Source: J038 sp034437535
GTDB lineage: Bacteria > Chloroflexota > Anaerolineae > Aggregatilineales > Phototrophicaceae
DNA length: 64,000 bases
Reading direction: 5' to 3'
Assembly: GCA_034437535.1 (NCBI GenBank)
Contig: DAOTTZ010000102.1
Location: forward strand, 1 to 64,000
Part shown: piece after piece, positions 48,404-57,591 of the stretch
Layout: each line of letters starts with the position of its first letter
Numbering within the stretch: position 1 is the stretch's first letter
Program-made: the position numbers and the translations under genes
The notes under the pieces: generated by a model
Seen by the model: only the letters and a program-made list of their open reading frames with translations
Database searches by the model: none
What the model was told of the DNA's origin: nothing

Positions 48404-50572
48404 ATGCGTAAGATAGTTCTGTCTATAGTTTTTTTGTGGTTTGGTCTGGCTCTTGCGCCGCCGGGCGTGGTGGCACAATCAGATGATTGCACGACCGGCC
48501 AGACGACGCGGTCGGAGTATTATGCGGATGTGATCGCCACCCGGATGTTCTACACCGTTTACACGCCGCCGTGTTATGAGCAGACCGACGAACGCTATCC
48601 GGTCTTGTACTTACTACACGGCTCCAACGAAGACGATAATCACTGGTTGCGGTTAGGTCTGCAAGATGTACTGGATGCTGGCATCACAGATGGCTCTCTG
48701 CCGCCGATGATCGTCGTGATGCCGTTTGGAAACTGGATCGCCAATGAGAATCGCTTTGATGACGACTCCTGGGCGGGCGTGTTCATCAATCAGTTGATGC
48801 CACTGGTCGAGGCAGACTATCGCGTCAATGGCAATCGAGCGACGCGGGCTATCGGCGGAATTTCACGCGGGGGCTTCTGGGCTTATCATATCGCGCTGAA
48901 GCACCCGGTTTTGTTCGGTGCGGTGGGCGGGCATAGTGCATTCTTCGACCGCTATCACGCGGAACCGGACGATAATCCGCTGGATCTGGCACTCAATGCG
49001 CCGGGTGTTGATAACATGCGGTTATGGCTGGATCGTGGCGCGGACGATTATGCCGCGCCCGGCCTGGAAATCATGAACGAGCATTTGATCCAGCGCGGGG
49101 TCGATTTTAGCTATACCGTCTACCCGGAAGGCCAACATAACAACACCTACTGGCGTCAGCACATCCGCACCTACCTGGATTTTTACACGAGCGGCTGGCC
49201 GATTCCGACTCAGGCTCAGCCCGAAGCAACGCCAGAGCCAGAGGCCGCGCAAGCTGTAAGCGGGCCGATGATGTTGTTCTTGCCGGTGGTGGCCTTCCCC
49301 AGCCTGGAGGCCAATCTGCCGCTTGATATGTTAAATACGATCCGGGGCGGTTTTCTGGTGGATACGTTGATTCTGTCAGAGAGTAATGCCGCCAGTCTGC
49401 AAGCTCACGGTGTGACGGTGCCGGCTGGCACGCGCATCGTGCCTGATGATACCCTGTACAACCAGATGTGGCGGGATACGCGCTTATTCACGCTGATGCC
49501 GTTTGACCAACTCACGCCGCGTTACCGGGTCTTGCGCGTCGATGAAATCCACCCGCTGGATGCACTGGACGGTTATCCGTTTGCGTTTGAAAGTGATACA
49601 CCCAACTTTGACCCGGCGCGACTGACCCGGTTGTTGATGAGCGGCGTCACCGCGTTGACCCGGCAGACGATCCCGCCGTTGGACGAGAACGGCGTCGAGT
49701 GGGCGGCGAGCGGCATCTTGCCCTATGTGCAAGCGGCTGATTTCTTCCATACCAGCAATGAGGTGTCGATTGTGCCGGGGTGCCCGACACCAGCGATTAC
49801 GTCATTGGCTGGGGCTGGCTTTAGCTTTTGTAGCAAGGTCGAGCATTTCGAGCTATTTAATCGCCTGGGCCTGGATATTGTCGAGCTTTCCGGCAATCAT
49901 AACAATGACTTCGGTTATGATGCCTACCGGGAGACGCTCGCATGGTATCAGCAGAACGATATTGCGACGGTTGGCGGGGGAGAGACGACCGCCGAAGCAC
50001 AGATGCCACTTTTGATCGAGCATAATGATAACTCAATTGCACTGGTCTCTTGTAATTGGGTTGGGCCGTTTTATGCGCTGGTCAATGAAGATCCTGATCT
50101 GGCCGGCGGGGTGAGGCCAGGAGCCGCCAGTTGTGACCGGGAGTGGCTGGGCGAACTCCTGCCGCAATTGCAAGCCGATCATGATCTGGTGGTGGTCACG
50201 GTGCAATATCAGGAGTTCGACGAATATACGCCGACCAATCAACAACGGGTCGATTTTCGCTCGCTGGCTGATCTGGGTGCGGATGTGGTGATGGGGACTC
50301 AGGCGCACTTCCCTCAGATCTTTGAATTTTACGCGCCATCGGCGGAGCGAGAAGCCTTCATCCACTACGGCTTGGGGAATCTGTTCTTTGACCAGACATT
50401 TTTCGCCGGCGAGCGATTCTTTATGGATCAACTGTTTATCTATGATGGTCGGTTGCTCACGGTGGATTTGTTTACCGGGTTGATCGAAGATCAAGGCCGC
50501 CCCCGCCCGATGACATCGGATGAGCGGCTGAACTTTCTCTTTTTGATCTTGTCTCAATATGGGAGCTGGTGA
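48404..50572 (+). CDS. Secreted esterase D-like domain fused to CapA-type phosphoesterase-fold domain
   Basis: A 722-residue exported fusion. A signal peptide (1-25) precedes an esterase D/feruloyl-esterase-type alpha/beta-hydrolase (about 30-270): VLYLLHGSNED, nucleophile Ser154 in GGISRGG, Asp in DRGADDY, His in YPEGQHNNTYW. After a Pro/Glu linker comes a CapA (poly-gamma-glutamate biosynthesis; metallophosphatase-like fold) domain (about 420-690) with VELSGNHNNDFG, MGTQAHFPQ and HYGLGNLFFDQ. The CapA N-terminal metal motif (usually GD) is not clearly present. It is probably a cell-surface enzyme modifying a polymer; the substrate is unknown. The next gene starts inside its stop (TGATG). 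Confidence 0.85.
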   Translation: MRKIVLSIVFLWFGLALAPPGVVAQSDDCTTGQTTRSEYYADVIATRMFYTVYTPPCYEQTDERYPVLYLLHGSNEDDNHWLRLGLQDVLDAGITDGSLPPMIVVMPFGNWIANENRFDDDSWAGVFINQLMPLVEADYRVNGNRATRAIGGISRGGFWAYHIALKHPVLFGAVGGHSAFFDRYHAEPDDNPLDLALNAPGVDNMRLWLDRGADDYAAPGLEIMNEHLIQRGVDFSYTVYPEGQHNNTYWRQHIRTYLDFYTSGWPIPTQAQPEATPEPEAAQAVSGPMMLFLPVVAFPSLEANLPLDMLNTIRGGFLVDTLILSESNAASLQAHGVTVPAGTRIVPDDTLYNQMWRDTRLFTLMPFDQLTPRYRVLRVDEIHPLDALDGYPFAFESDTPNFDPARLTRLLMSGVTALTRQTIPPLDENGVEWAASGILPYVQAADFFHTSNEVSIVPGCPTPAITSLAGAGFSFCSKVEHFELFNRLGLDIVELSGNHNNDFGYDAYRETLAWYQQNDIATVGGGETTAEAQMPLLIEHNDNSIALVSCNWVGPFYALVNEDPDLAGGVRPGAASCDREWLGELLPQLQADHDLVVVTVQYQEFDEYTPTNQQRVDFRSLADLGADVVMGTQAHFPQIFEFYAPSAEREAFIHYGLGNLFFDQTFFAGERFFMDQLFIYDGRLLTVDLFTGLIEDQGRPRPMTSDERLNFLFLILSQYGSW

Positions 50573-51234
50573 TGCGCCGTTACATCTGGGTGATTGTGCC
50601 TGCTGGTTTGCTGACCTTGCTTTTCTGGATGATGACCGGCAATCCTGATTATGAGACATTTGCAGATATACACCAGATCGAGCGCGGCTTACGCTTGATA
50701 CTGGGTGGGTTATTTCTGTTGGTTGAGCCATTACTGTCGTCGGCATCGCTTCTGGCGTTGGTCGTCGTATTTGGTGTGGTGGCGGGTGTGTTGGCCGGGG
50801 TTTACCGGCTGTTTCGTCAACGCCGCTGGCCGACCTTGATTCCGGTGGTTATCCTATTGGCTGGGAATATGCTTTTCATCGGCACGTTGAGCTTTCTTTC
50901 CGCCGGACGGGTGGGGGAGCCGATTGAAGATTGTGAATTCTTCTTCGATGCGGAGACCGTCTTGCGTGTAATCCGTTATCCGGTAGAAGCGAACCTGGAA
51001 TACGGCGAACAACAATTCTTCCTGATTAGTTATGACGGCGGCCAGGCCTGGCGACAACTGTATCATGGGTATGCAGTTGAGCCTGTCTTGCGGGGATGTG
51101 ATAATATTCAACGGAGTGGTGAAGACGGGTTACAGATCCGCTATGAAAGCAAAGTTAGCCCGATCCAGAACGAATTGATCGTGTACGAGTCGGTAGATGG
51201 TGGCCGGTCGTGGCAACAGGTGACAGATTCATGA
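50572..51234 (+). CDS. Membrane protein with Asp-box (BNR-like) extracytoplasmic part
   Basis: A 220-residue protein with three or four N-terminal membrane helices (about 5-20, 38-62, 65-85, 95-112), then an exported domain. The domain has two Asp-box motifs, SYDGGQAW and SVDGGRSW, as in sialidase-like beta-propellers, but far too few for a full propeller. The ATG at 50572 overlaps the previous stop and is preferred to a GTG one codon earlier; GGGAG lies six bases upstream. Function unknown; it is coupled on both sides to its neighbours. Confidence 0.7.
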   Translation: MRRYIWVIVPAGLLTLLFWMMTGNPDYETFADIHQIERGLRLILGGLFLLVEPLLSSASLLALVVVFGVVAGVLAGVYRLFRQRRWPTLIPVVILLAGNMLFIGTLSFLSAGRVGEPIEDCEFFFDAETVLRVIRYPVEANLEYGEQQFFLISYDGGQAWRQLYHGYAVEPVLRGCDNIQRSGEDGLQIRYESKVSPIQNELIVYESVDGGRSWQQVTDS

Positions 51235-51728
51235 TTGATATTTGGCCGCGCTTACAATTGATCTTTAATATTCCAGAGCCGATCTATCCTGAGATTGAGG
51301 TCGTCGGGCTTACGGAGAAAAACACCCGCTGGCTGGCGACCTACATGGTGAAGGGCCTACGCGGGATCAACACGCAATTCCGCACGTTCTTTTCTGAAGA
51401 TGTGCTTTTGATTAACTCGCCCCAAGCTATCATTAACGGGGTCGCTAGTGGCGATTACATCGGCGCGATGAGTGGTGAACTGGCGATTGATGGCTTTCAT
51501 CTGCCGGAGATCCTATACATCTTTGAAGAACCCGGCTATATGGTGATGAGCTACATGACCGGGACACATTGGACGCCGATCAAGTTGACAGCATTGTTTG
51601 AGTTGTTTCGCATAGTCAAAACGATACAAGGTAATTGTAAAGTGCAACTCAGTGATGGATTTTTTAGCGACAACTGGATTCAAAAGTTTAACGGTGTACT
51701 CAAGAGTTATCTCGATGAAACGATTTAG
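51231..51728 (+). CDS. Hypothetical soluble protein
   Basis: No family recognised for this 165-residue protein. It is rich in Ile and aromatic residues, with mixed alpha/beta predicted structure and no signal peptide. Its ATG overlaps the stop of the Asp-box gene (ATGA), and its end overlaps the glycosidase start by 14 bases. The local sequence is more AT-rich than the surroundings. Its coupled position between a membrane protein and an exported glycosidase is the only hint of its role. Confidence 0.65.
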   Translation: MIDIWPRLQLIFNIPEPIYPEIEVVGLTEKNTRWLATYMVKGLRGINTQFRTFFSEDVLLINSPQAIINGVASGDYIGAMSGELAIDGFHLPEILYIFEEPGYMVMSYMTGTHWTPIKLTALFELFRIVKTIQGNCKVQLSDGFFSDNWIQKFNGVLKSYLDETI

Positions 51729-53328
51729 CATCTTCCTCCTGCTACTGGTGCCAGTGTTCAGTATTCAAAGCCAGACCGATGACCTGACACTAGAGCAAAA
51801 AGTCGGCCAGATGTTTTTGCTTAGCTTTTATGGCGAAAACATAACATTCGATGCACAAGACATCATTGAGACGTGGAATCCCGGTGGCATTGTACTTTTC
51901 GGCGGCAACATCAACACGCCAGAGCAAATAACCCGCCTGACCAATGCCTATCAGACCGCCGCCATGCAAGCGCATGACCGACCGTTATTCATCGCAACTG
52001 ACCAAGAGGGTGGTTGGATCGCTCGATTGCGGCAGGGCTTCACGGAGTGGCCCCCCAGTTCGTTGTTGACGGCAACGGCAGATTATGACCTGGCTTTCCA
52101 GGCGGGTACTCGTATGGGAATCGAACTAAGTGCTGTGGGCATCAACATGAATCTGGCCCCGGTGGCAGACCTGGATACCAACGTATTCAACCCAATTATC
52201 GGGCGGCGTTCACCGGGCAGTAATTTATCTGCTCTGGATCAAACATTGCCGGGCTACATTGCTGGATTACAAGCAGTCGGAGTCGCCGCTGTAACCAAGC
52301 ACTTTCCCGGTCATGGCGACACCGACGAAGACTCACACCTGACTTTGCCAGAAATACCACATGATCTAGCGCGTTTGCGCCAGTTAGAACTTCAGCCCTT
52401 TATCAGCGCGATCGACGGTGAAACCGGCGCGATTATGATGGCGCATCTGTGGCACTCTGCCATTGATCCAGAGCCGTTGCCATCGTCGTTATCACACAAT
52501 ATCGTCACCGGCTTATTGCGGGAAGAATTGGGTTATGAGGGCGTTATCATGACTGACGCGATGGATATGGACTCGATTGACACACGCTATAATCCTGGTG
52601 AAGCGGCTGTTCTGGCTGTTCAGGCCGGGGTAGATATGATTAGCTACGGCACCAGCATGGGCCAGCGGGAGCAAATCGCCGCGATGCAAGCCATCGTAGA
52701 TGCCGTTCGTCGCGGTGAGATCAGTGAAAGCCGGATTGACGAGTCGGTCGAACGTATCACCCGCCTGAAAGATCGGCTGGATTTGTTCGACTGGCAACCA
52801 CTCGACCCGGCGACAGCTCGTGACCGCATTGACCTGGAAGGCACCGCCCCCTTGATTGATGCCTTATTTGAAGCCGGGGTGACAATTGCATTTGATGACA
52901 ATGACCTGCTCCCAGTATCAGATTCAAACCGTGTTGGGATCGTGTATCCTGGTCAGCGCATTAGCATCAACCGGGAATGCGGCGCATTGCGGGAGGAGGT
53001 TCAATTTGTCGCGGTATCGGATTTTCCCGATCAAGCGCAGATTGATGCGGCGGTGACATTAGCCGGGCAGGTTGATGTGGTGCTGGTCTTCACCCGGAAC
53101 ATCACCGAGTCGCCGTCTTATCAAACGTTGATCAATGCTCTGCCGTCGGAGAAGACAGTCGCGGTAGCCCTTCGATCTCCTTATGACCTGACGACTTACC
53201 CCGATGTGGCCGGATACGTGCTGACATATGGCCCGCAACCGCCCGCTATTCCGGCGGTATGTGGTGTCTTGTTCGGGGCTTTGCCCGCACGCGGAACCCT
53301 GGCGACGAACCTGGGCATTGATCGTTAG
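51715..53328 (+). CDS. Exported GH3 beta-N-acetylhexosaminidase (NagZ-like)
   Basis: A 537-residue glycoside hydrolase family 3 enzyme with a signal peptide (1-20). The NagZ acid/base dyad is His200/Asp202 in KHFPGHGDTDEDSH and the nucleophile is Asp281 in VIMTDAMDMD. Other marks are ATDQEGGWIARL and MNLAPVADLD. It should remove beta-linked GlcNAc from peptidoglycan fragments or glycans outside the membrane. About 160 extra residues after the catalytic barrel form a second domain, as in extracellular members. I use the ATG at 51715, which gives the signal peptide; it overlaps the previous gene by 14 bases. Confidence 0.9.
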   Translation: MKRFSIFLLLLVPVFSIQSQTDDLTLEQKVGQMFLLSFYGENITFDAQDIIETWNPGGIVLFGGNINTPEQITRLTNAYQTAAMQAHDRPLFIATDQEGGWIARLRQGFTEWPPSSLLTATADYDLAFQAGTRMGIELSAVGINMNLAPVADLDTNVFNPIIGRRSPGSNLSALDQTLPGYIAGLQAVGVAAVTKHFPGHGDTDEDSHLTLPEIPHDLARLRQLELQPFISAIDGETGAIMMAHLWHSAIDPEPLPSSLSHNIVTGLLREELGYEGVIMTDAMDMDSIDTRYNPGEAAVLAVQAGVDMISYGTSMGQREQIAAMQAIVDAVRRGEISESRIDESVERITRLKDRLDLFDWQPLDPATARDRIDLEGTAPLIDALFEAGVTIAFDDNDLLPVSDSNRVGIVYPGQRISINRECGALREEVQFVAVSDFPDQAQIDAAVTLAGQVDVVLVFTRNITESPSYQTLINALPSEKTVAVALRSPYDLTTYPDVAGYVLTYGPQPPAIPAVCGVLFGALPARGTLATNLGIDR

Positions 53329-53366
53329 CGTTTGTCGCAGGAGCGGTTTCAGGTTAAGTTATATGC

Positions 53367-55637
53367 ATGACGACTATTATGGAAAGTATGATGAAAACAC
53401 TCAACCCTGATTTATTGTCAAAAGATTTGGCCGAAGCGATGAACGACGCCGCCAGCATCAAAAAGGCGGATCGCAAGGACTCCCTGATGCCGGAGACGAT
53501 CTTGCTGGCACTGTTGCGCCGCCCGAATACTGCCGCCGCCCGGATGTTTGACATCTTCAAGACCAATCGCGGGATCGACATCGACCGGTTGAACCGCCAG
53601 CTTGAAATGGCACACAGGACCCGGCGCGATCAAGACGGCCAGTTATTCTTCGTATCAAAAGGAAATCGCCCGGTAGAACTTTCCCGTCAGACCATCATCG
53701 CTATCGACGAAGCATTGACGCTGGCAAACTCGATGGATGAGGTGCGGGTAGATACCGATCACCTGTTGACGATCCTATCGGAAAGCTCGATGAGTACCAG
53801 CGGTATCTTGCGCCAGCATGGTATCACGCCGAAAGCCATCAAAGATATTACGGCGGATTTCAGCGTCATCCGGCGCAAACCGGACGGCACGGTGCAGGAT
53901 TATGTGGCGGATGCCAAGACGGGCGACTTACACGCGGTTTACTTCCGTGAGGACTTATTGCGCGAGATCATCAACATCATGTCGCAAGCGGTCAAGCGGC
54001 ATGTGATCTTGATCGGCCCGGATGGCGTGGGCAAGCGTACCCTGGCTTATAGCCTGGCCCTGCTGATGGCCGAAGGCAAAGGCCCGGTTGGTTTAAGCAG
54101 TCTGGTGCAGATCAACGAGACGTCCCTGCTGGATAACGATCAGAAAGCGATCCGGGCCGGTTTGAGCAAGGCTAGCGGGGGGGTGTTATTTATCCCGCAT
54201 GTTCATCGGTTCTTCGGCGGGCCGATCAAAGCGGAGTTTGGTAAATCAACGCCGACACTTCAAAAAGCCTTTCTGGATACCAACCCGGTGTTGATCGTCT
54301 CCACGACTGAGCAAGAATATAACCAGCGATTGGCGAAGGTCAGTGCGATTACGGAAAATAGCCAACTCGTCCGTGTGCCGGAACCCTCTGTTGAGGAGAC
54401 TATCGAGATCCTTTCCACCCTGGAGCCGCACATGGAGAGCGATTACGACATCGAAATCAAAGAAGAAGCCCTGGAAATTGCCGCTCGGTTAGCCAAGCGT
54501 TACCTGGCCGGGACGCCACTCCCACTCAGTGCAGAGCAATTGCTCCATCGCACAGCGGCGATGCTCAACATGAGCCAGCAAAGCCAACTGGCCTTTCGCC
54601 CGGAACTGAAAGACGCGGTGCTTGATGCGGAAGACATCAAACTGGCCGCCAGCCAGATGACCGGCATCCCGGTTAGTAAATTAGGGGAAGATGAGCGTTT
54701 GCGCTATGCCAGTATGGTTGAGCATCTCAAAGAACGGATCATCGGCCAGGATGAAGCCGTCATCAGTGTAAGCCGGGCCATCAAAACGGCCCGAGTCGGT
54801 TTGAAAGATCCCCGGCGACCGATTGGCGCATTTCTTTTCCTCGGCCCGACCGGGGTCGGCAAGACTGAATTGGCGCGGGTGCTGGCAGAGTTTATGTTTG
54901 GCAATGAAGACGCCATGCTCCCGCTGGATATGTCCGAATTCAAAGACGAATCCAGCTTGAACCGTCTGCTAGGGTCGCCGTCCGGTTATGTTGATAGCGA
55001 AGCCGGCGGACAATTGACCGAGCGTGTGCGGCAACAACCCTATATCATCGTGCTGTTTGATGAGGTGGAAAAAGCTCATCCGCGCATTATGGACATCCTC
55101 TTGCAGATGATCGAAGAAGGTCGTTTGACCGACGGACGCGGTAATGCCGTGAGCTTCAGCGAGACGGTCATCATCCTGACTAGCAACCTCGGCTCGGAGG
55201 ATCTGGCTGTGCCGGTCATCACCGACGATGTGCGTGAAGAAGCGATGGAGTCTGTGCGGGAGTGGTTCCGTCCAGAATTTCTGAATCGTCTGGATGAGGT
55301 CATCATGTTCAATGCGCTGGATGACGATAGCCTGGGCAAGATCTTGCGGCTATTGCTCAACAAGGAAAACCGCATGGCGGAAGAACGCGGCCTACAATTG
55401 ACGTTCACCGAGAAGGCCATCAAATTTATGCTGGCGCAAAATGACGAGCCAGAATATGGGGCGCGTCCGCTTCGCCGTATCATCCGGCGGTTTGTGCGCG
55501 AACCACTGGCCGATTTCTTGCTGAAGTCCAACCCGGAAGCCGGCACCGAAGTCGTGATCGACGCCGTCAGCGGTAAGAACGCCCGGCTGAAGTTCACAGC
55601 GATGATTGATGGTAGTGAGGTGAAGATCCAGCAATAA
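53367..55637 (+). CDS. Clp/Hsp100 AAA+ protein with degenerate first ATPase domain
   Basis: A 756-residue Hsp100 protein. Two Clp N-domain repeats occupy about 12-150. The first AAA+ domain (about 190-390) looks inactive: its P-loop is GPDGVGKR (217-224; Thr replaced by Arg), the Walker B Asp-Glu is replaced by Pro-His in LFIPHV (274-279), and the usual pore loop is missing. The second AAA+ domain is intact: GPTGVGKT (493-500), LFDEVEKAH, TSNLGS and Arg finger FRPEFLNR; its pore loop reads GYVD instead of GYVG. There is no ClpB middle domain and no IGL/VGF ClpP-docking loop. The next gene starts within its stop (TAATG). Confidence 0.92.
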   Translation: MTTIMESMMKTLNPDLLSKDLAEAMNDAASIKKADRKDSLMPETILLALLRRPNTAAARMFDIFKTNRGIDIDRLNRQLEMAHRTRRDQDGQLFFVSKGNRPVELSRQTIIAIDEALTLANSMDEVRVDTDHLLTILSESSMSTSGILRQHGITPKAIKDITADFSVIRRKPDGTVQDYVADAKTGDLHAVYFREDLLREIINIMSQAVKRHVILIGPDGVGKRTLAYSLALLMAEGKGPVGLSSLVQINETSLLDNDQKAIRAGLSKASGGVLFIPHVHRFFGGPIKAEFGKSTPTLQKAFLDTNPVLIVSTTEQEYNQRLAKVSAITENSQLVRVPEPSVEETIEILSTLEPHMESDYDIEIKEEALEIAARLAKRYLAGTPLPLSAEQLLHRTAAMLNMSQQSQLAFRPELKDAVLDAEDIKLAASQMTGIPVSKLGEDERLRYASMVEHLKERIIGQDEAVISVSRAIKTARVGLKDPRRPIGAFLFLGPTGVGKTELARVLAEFMFGNEDAMLPLDMSEFKDESSLNRLLGSPSGYVDSEAGGQLTERVRQQPYIIVLFDEVEKAHPRIMDILLQMIEEGRLTDGRGNAVSFSETVIILTSNLGSEDLAVPVITDDVREEAMESVREWFRPEFLNRLDEVIMFNALDDDSLGKILRLLLNKENRMAEERGLQLTFTEKAIKFMLAQNDEPEYGARPLRRIIRRFVREPLADFLLKSNPEAGTEVVIDAVSGKNARLKFTAMIDGSEVKIQQ

Positions 55638-56443
55638 TGCGTGTTTTCATCAGTCATGCGGATTCTCCGTCGGATGTCGTGGCGGCTAAGGCTATTACCC
55701 GTCAATTCGATATGCTAGGTCATCAGGTGCGCCGCTCATTGGATTTTTACGATGATCCATTGGGGATGCATCGTGAGATCGCAATCCAAAACAGTGACCT
55801 GTTCGTCATTATCCTCACGTCGGATTACCGGGCCGGGCAAGATGATCATCCTGATCTTAAAGTTGCACGGGAATATAACCTGCAACGGTATTTCCTGGTG
55901 GCGGAATCTATCTTTGATGTGCCAGTCGATGTGCGTGAAGGACAGGGGCATGTCACGCATCTGGCCCGCAACGAAAAAGGTTATAAAGACGCGGTGGTGA
56001 ATGTGCTGGATTACTTTGAAGATACAGAATCGGCCCGGACTAAGCAGGTTCCGACTCAAGCGCGGGTGCAGACACCGGCCCAAATTTATATTGCTTATGC
56101 GCCACGCGGTCGCATCCTGGCCGCCCAGATGGACCGCATCTTGCGGAACGAACATGAGCGCACCGTCTACTGGCAGACGCGCACCGATGACGCGAAGTTG
56201 GCGCGGGCCTTTGCTCAGCAAGCCCTGCATGATGCCCAGGTGGTGCTGGTCATCTGGTCAGATGATGCCGAGGACTCAATCGACATCGACCGGCAGGTGA
56301 ATGAAGCCATCCGGCAACGTAAGACCATCGTGCTGATGCTCCAACCAGGCGTAGAACCGCCCCGGCACTTGCAGGACTTCACCACGATTATGGTGCTGGA
56401 TGATCTGCTACAGACTGCTCAACAGTTTGTCGATGCATTATGA
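55637..56443 (+). CDS. Protein with two tandem TIR-like domains
   Basis: A 268-residue soluble protein made of two TIR-type folds. Domain 1 (1-128) begins MRVFISHAD, with LDFYDDPLG, the hydrophobic strand LFVIILTSDY and a candidate catalytic Glu79 in VAREYN. Domain 2 (149-268) begins QIYIAYAPRGR, with VVLVIWSDD and Glu223 in QVNEAIRQRK. Bacterial TIR domains are often NADases in defence or signalling; others only bind proteins. Which applies cannot be read here. It overlaps the Clp gene by one base and the esterase gene by four, so all three are translationally coupled. Confidence 0.82.
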   Translation: MRVFISHADSPSDVVAAKAITRQFDMLGHQVRRSLDFYDDPLGMHREIAIQNSDLFVIILTSDYRAGQDDHPDLKVAREYNLQRYFLVAESIFDVPVDVREGQGHVTHLARNEKGYKDAVVNVLDYFEDTESARTKQVPTQARVQTPAQIYIAYAPRGRILAAQMDRILRNEHERTVYWQTRTDDAKLARAFAQQALHDAQVVLVIWSDDAEDSIDIDRQVNEAIRQRKTIVLMLQPGVEPPRHLQDFTTIMVLDDLLQTAQQFVDAL

Positions 56444-57591
56444 GACGATTACTGGCACGCATCAGTGGTACATTGTCGCTGATCGGTGGCTTGCTTATCA
56501 TTGTACGGCGGTTTGATGATCGCCTGTGGCGCTTCCAGGTGTTGTTGAGTGAGATGAATTGGATCACGGTTTTGCTCGGCCCGATTGGCTGGCGTGGCGG
56601 TGGTGTGAGTCGTGCTTTTGGTGCGCTGGGGGCTTTGCTGGCGAGTGTGCCTTTCTTCCGCTGGCGGCGGGCAGACCGTGACATGCACCAGATGATGCAG
56701 GACGCGCTAGGTGTTGATTATGAGGCGGCTATCCCCGCCCCGGTACGGGCGATCCTCACCCGGCATCGCTGGCACTGGCGTGATGCATTAGGTCAGGCGT
56801 ATCGCACGACGCACGGCGTCCGTGTCGAACATGATCGGGTGTATATGACCACACCTCTGCGGCATCTTCACCTGGATGTCTATCGTCCGGCGGGTGCGCC
56901 GTTGGTCGGGTCACGTTATCCGGCGGTGATTACGGTGCATGGCGGGGGATGGGATCGCGGGAACAAAGGCGGATACTTCCGCGTGCATCATCGTCATCTG
57001 GCGGCGCAAGGTTACGTCGTCTTCGACCTGCAATATCAATTTACCTCGGTTGATGGGGCTTTGTGGCCGGCCCAACTGGAAAACATGCGGCAGGCTATCC
57101 AGTGGGTGAAGGATGAGGCCGATACATACCAGATTGATCCTGACCGGATCGCGCTGTACGGTCGCTCTGCGGGGGGGCATATGGCACTCTGTGCGGCGTA
57201 TGATCCTGATCTTTCGGTGCGGGCGGTGGTCACGGCATACGCGCCGATTGACCTGCGGTATCGCGCATGGCGACAAGAGCCGCGTGTGGTAAGCTTATTG
57301 CAGGGATATACGCACGAAGTCCCGGCGGTATATGCGGAAGCCAGCCCGATTGAGTATGCGCGGGATGATCTACCGGCGACACTGGTAATGCATGGTTTCA
57401 TGGACGAACTGGTGACGCCCCTGCATGCCGAGATGTTGCATACCCGGCTTCAGATGACCAATACACCGGCTGTGATCTTGCGCGTTCCCTGGGGCCGACA
57501 TGGCTTCGACGCCGTTTACCCGGGGTTGGGTGCTCAGTTGACCCGTTACTATGTTGATCGTTTTCTGGCATGGAGCCTATATAATGGGTGA
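56440..57591 (+). CDS. Membrane-anchored alpha/beta-hydrolase (HSL/BD-FAE-like esterase)
   Basis: A 383-residue esterase. Two hydrophobic segments (about 10-22 and 60-75) anchor the N-terminus. The hydrolase has oxyanion motif TVHGGGWDRG, nucleophile Ser in YGRSAGGHMAL, Asp in HGFMDELV and His in WGRHGFDAV: a complete triad of the hormone-sensitive-lipase/carboxylesterase type. The substrate is unknown. It begins within the TIR gene stop (ATGA) and is overlapped by the next gene. Confidence 0.87.
   Translation: MRRLLARISGTLSLIGGLLIIVRRFDDRLWRFQVLLSEMNWITVLLGPIGWRGGGVSRAFGALGALLASVPFFRWRRADRDMHQMMQDALGVDYEAAIPAPVRAILTRHRWHWRDALGQAYRTTHGVRVEHDRVYMTTPLRHLHLDVYRPAGAPLVGSRYPAVITVHGGGWDRGNKGGYFRVHHRHLAAQGYVVFDLQYQFTSVDGALWPAQLENMRQAIQWVKDEADTYQIDPDRIALYGRSAGGHMALCAAYDPDLSVRAVVTAYAPIDLRYRAWRQEPRVVSLLQGYTHEVPAVYAEASPIEYARDDLPATLVMHGFMDELVTPLHAEMLHTRLQMTNTPAVILRVPWGRHGFDAVYPGLGAQLTRYYVDRFLAWSLYNG

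Noticed and set aside
50033..50746. 237-residue open frame opposite the esterase-CapA gene end
   Set aside because: Antisense shadow with His/Gln/Arg-rich composition, no motif.
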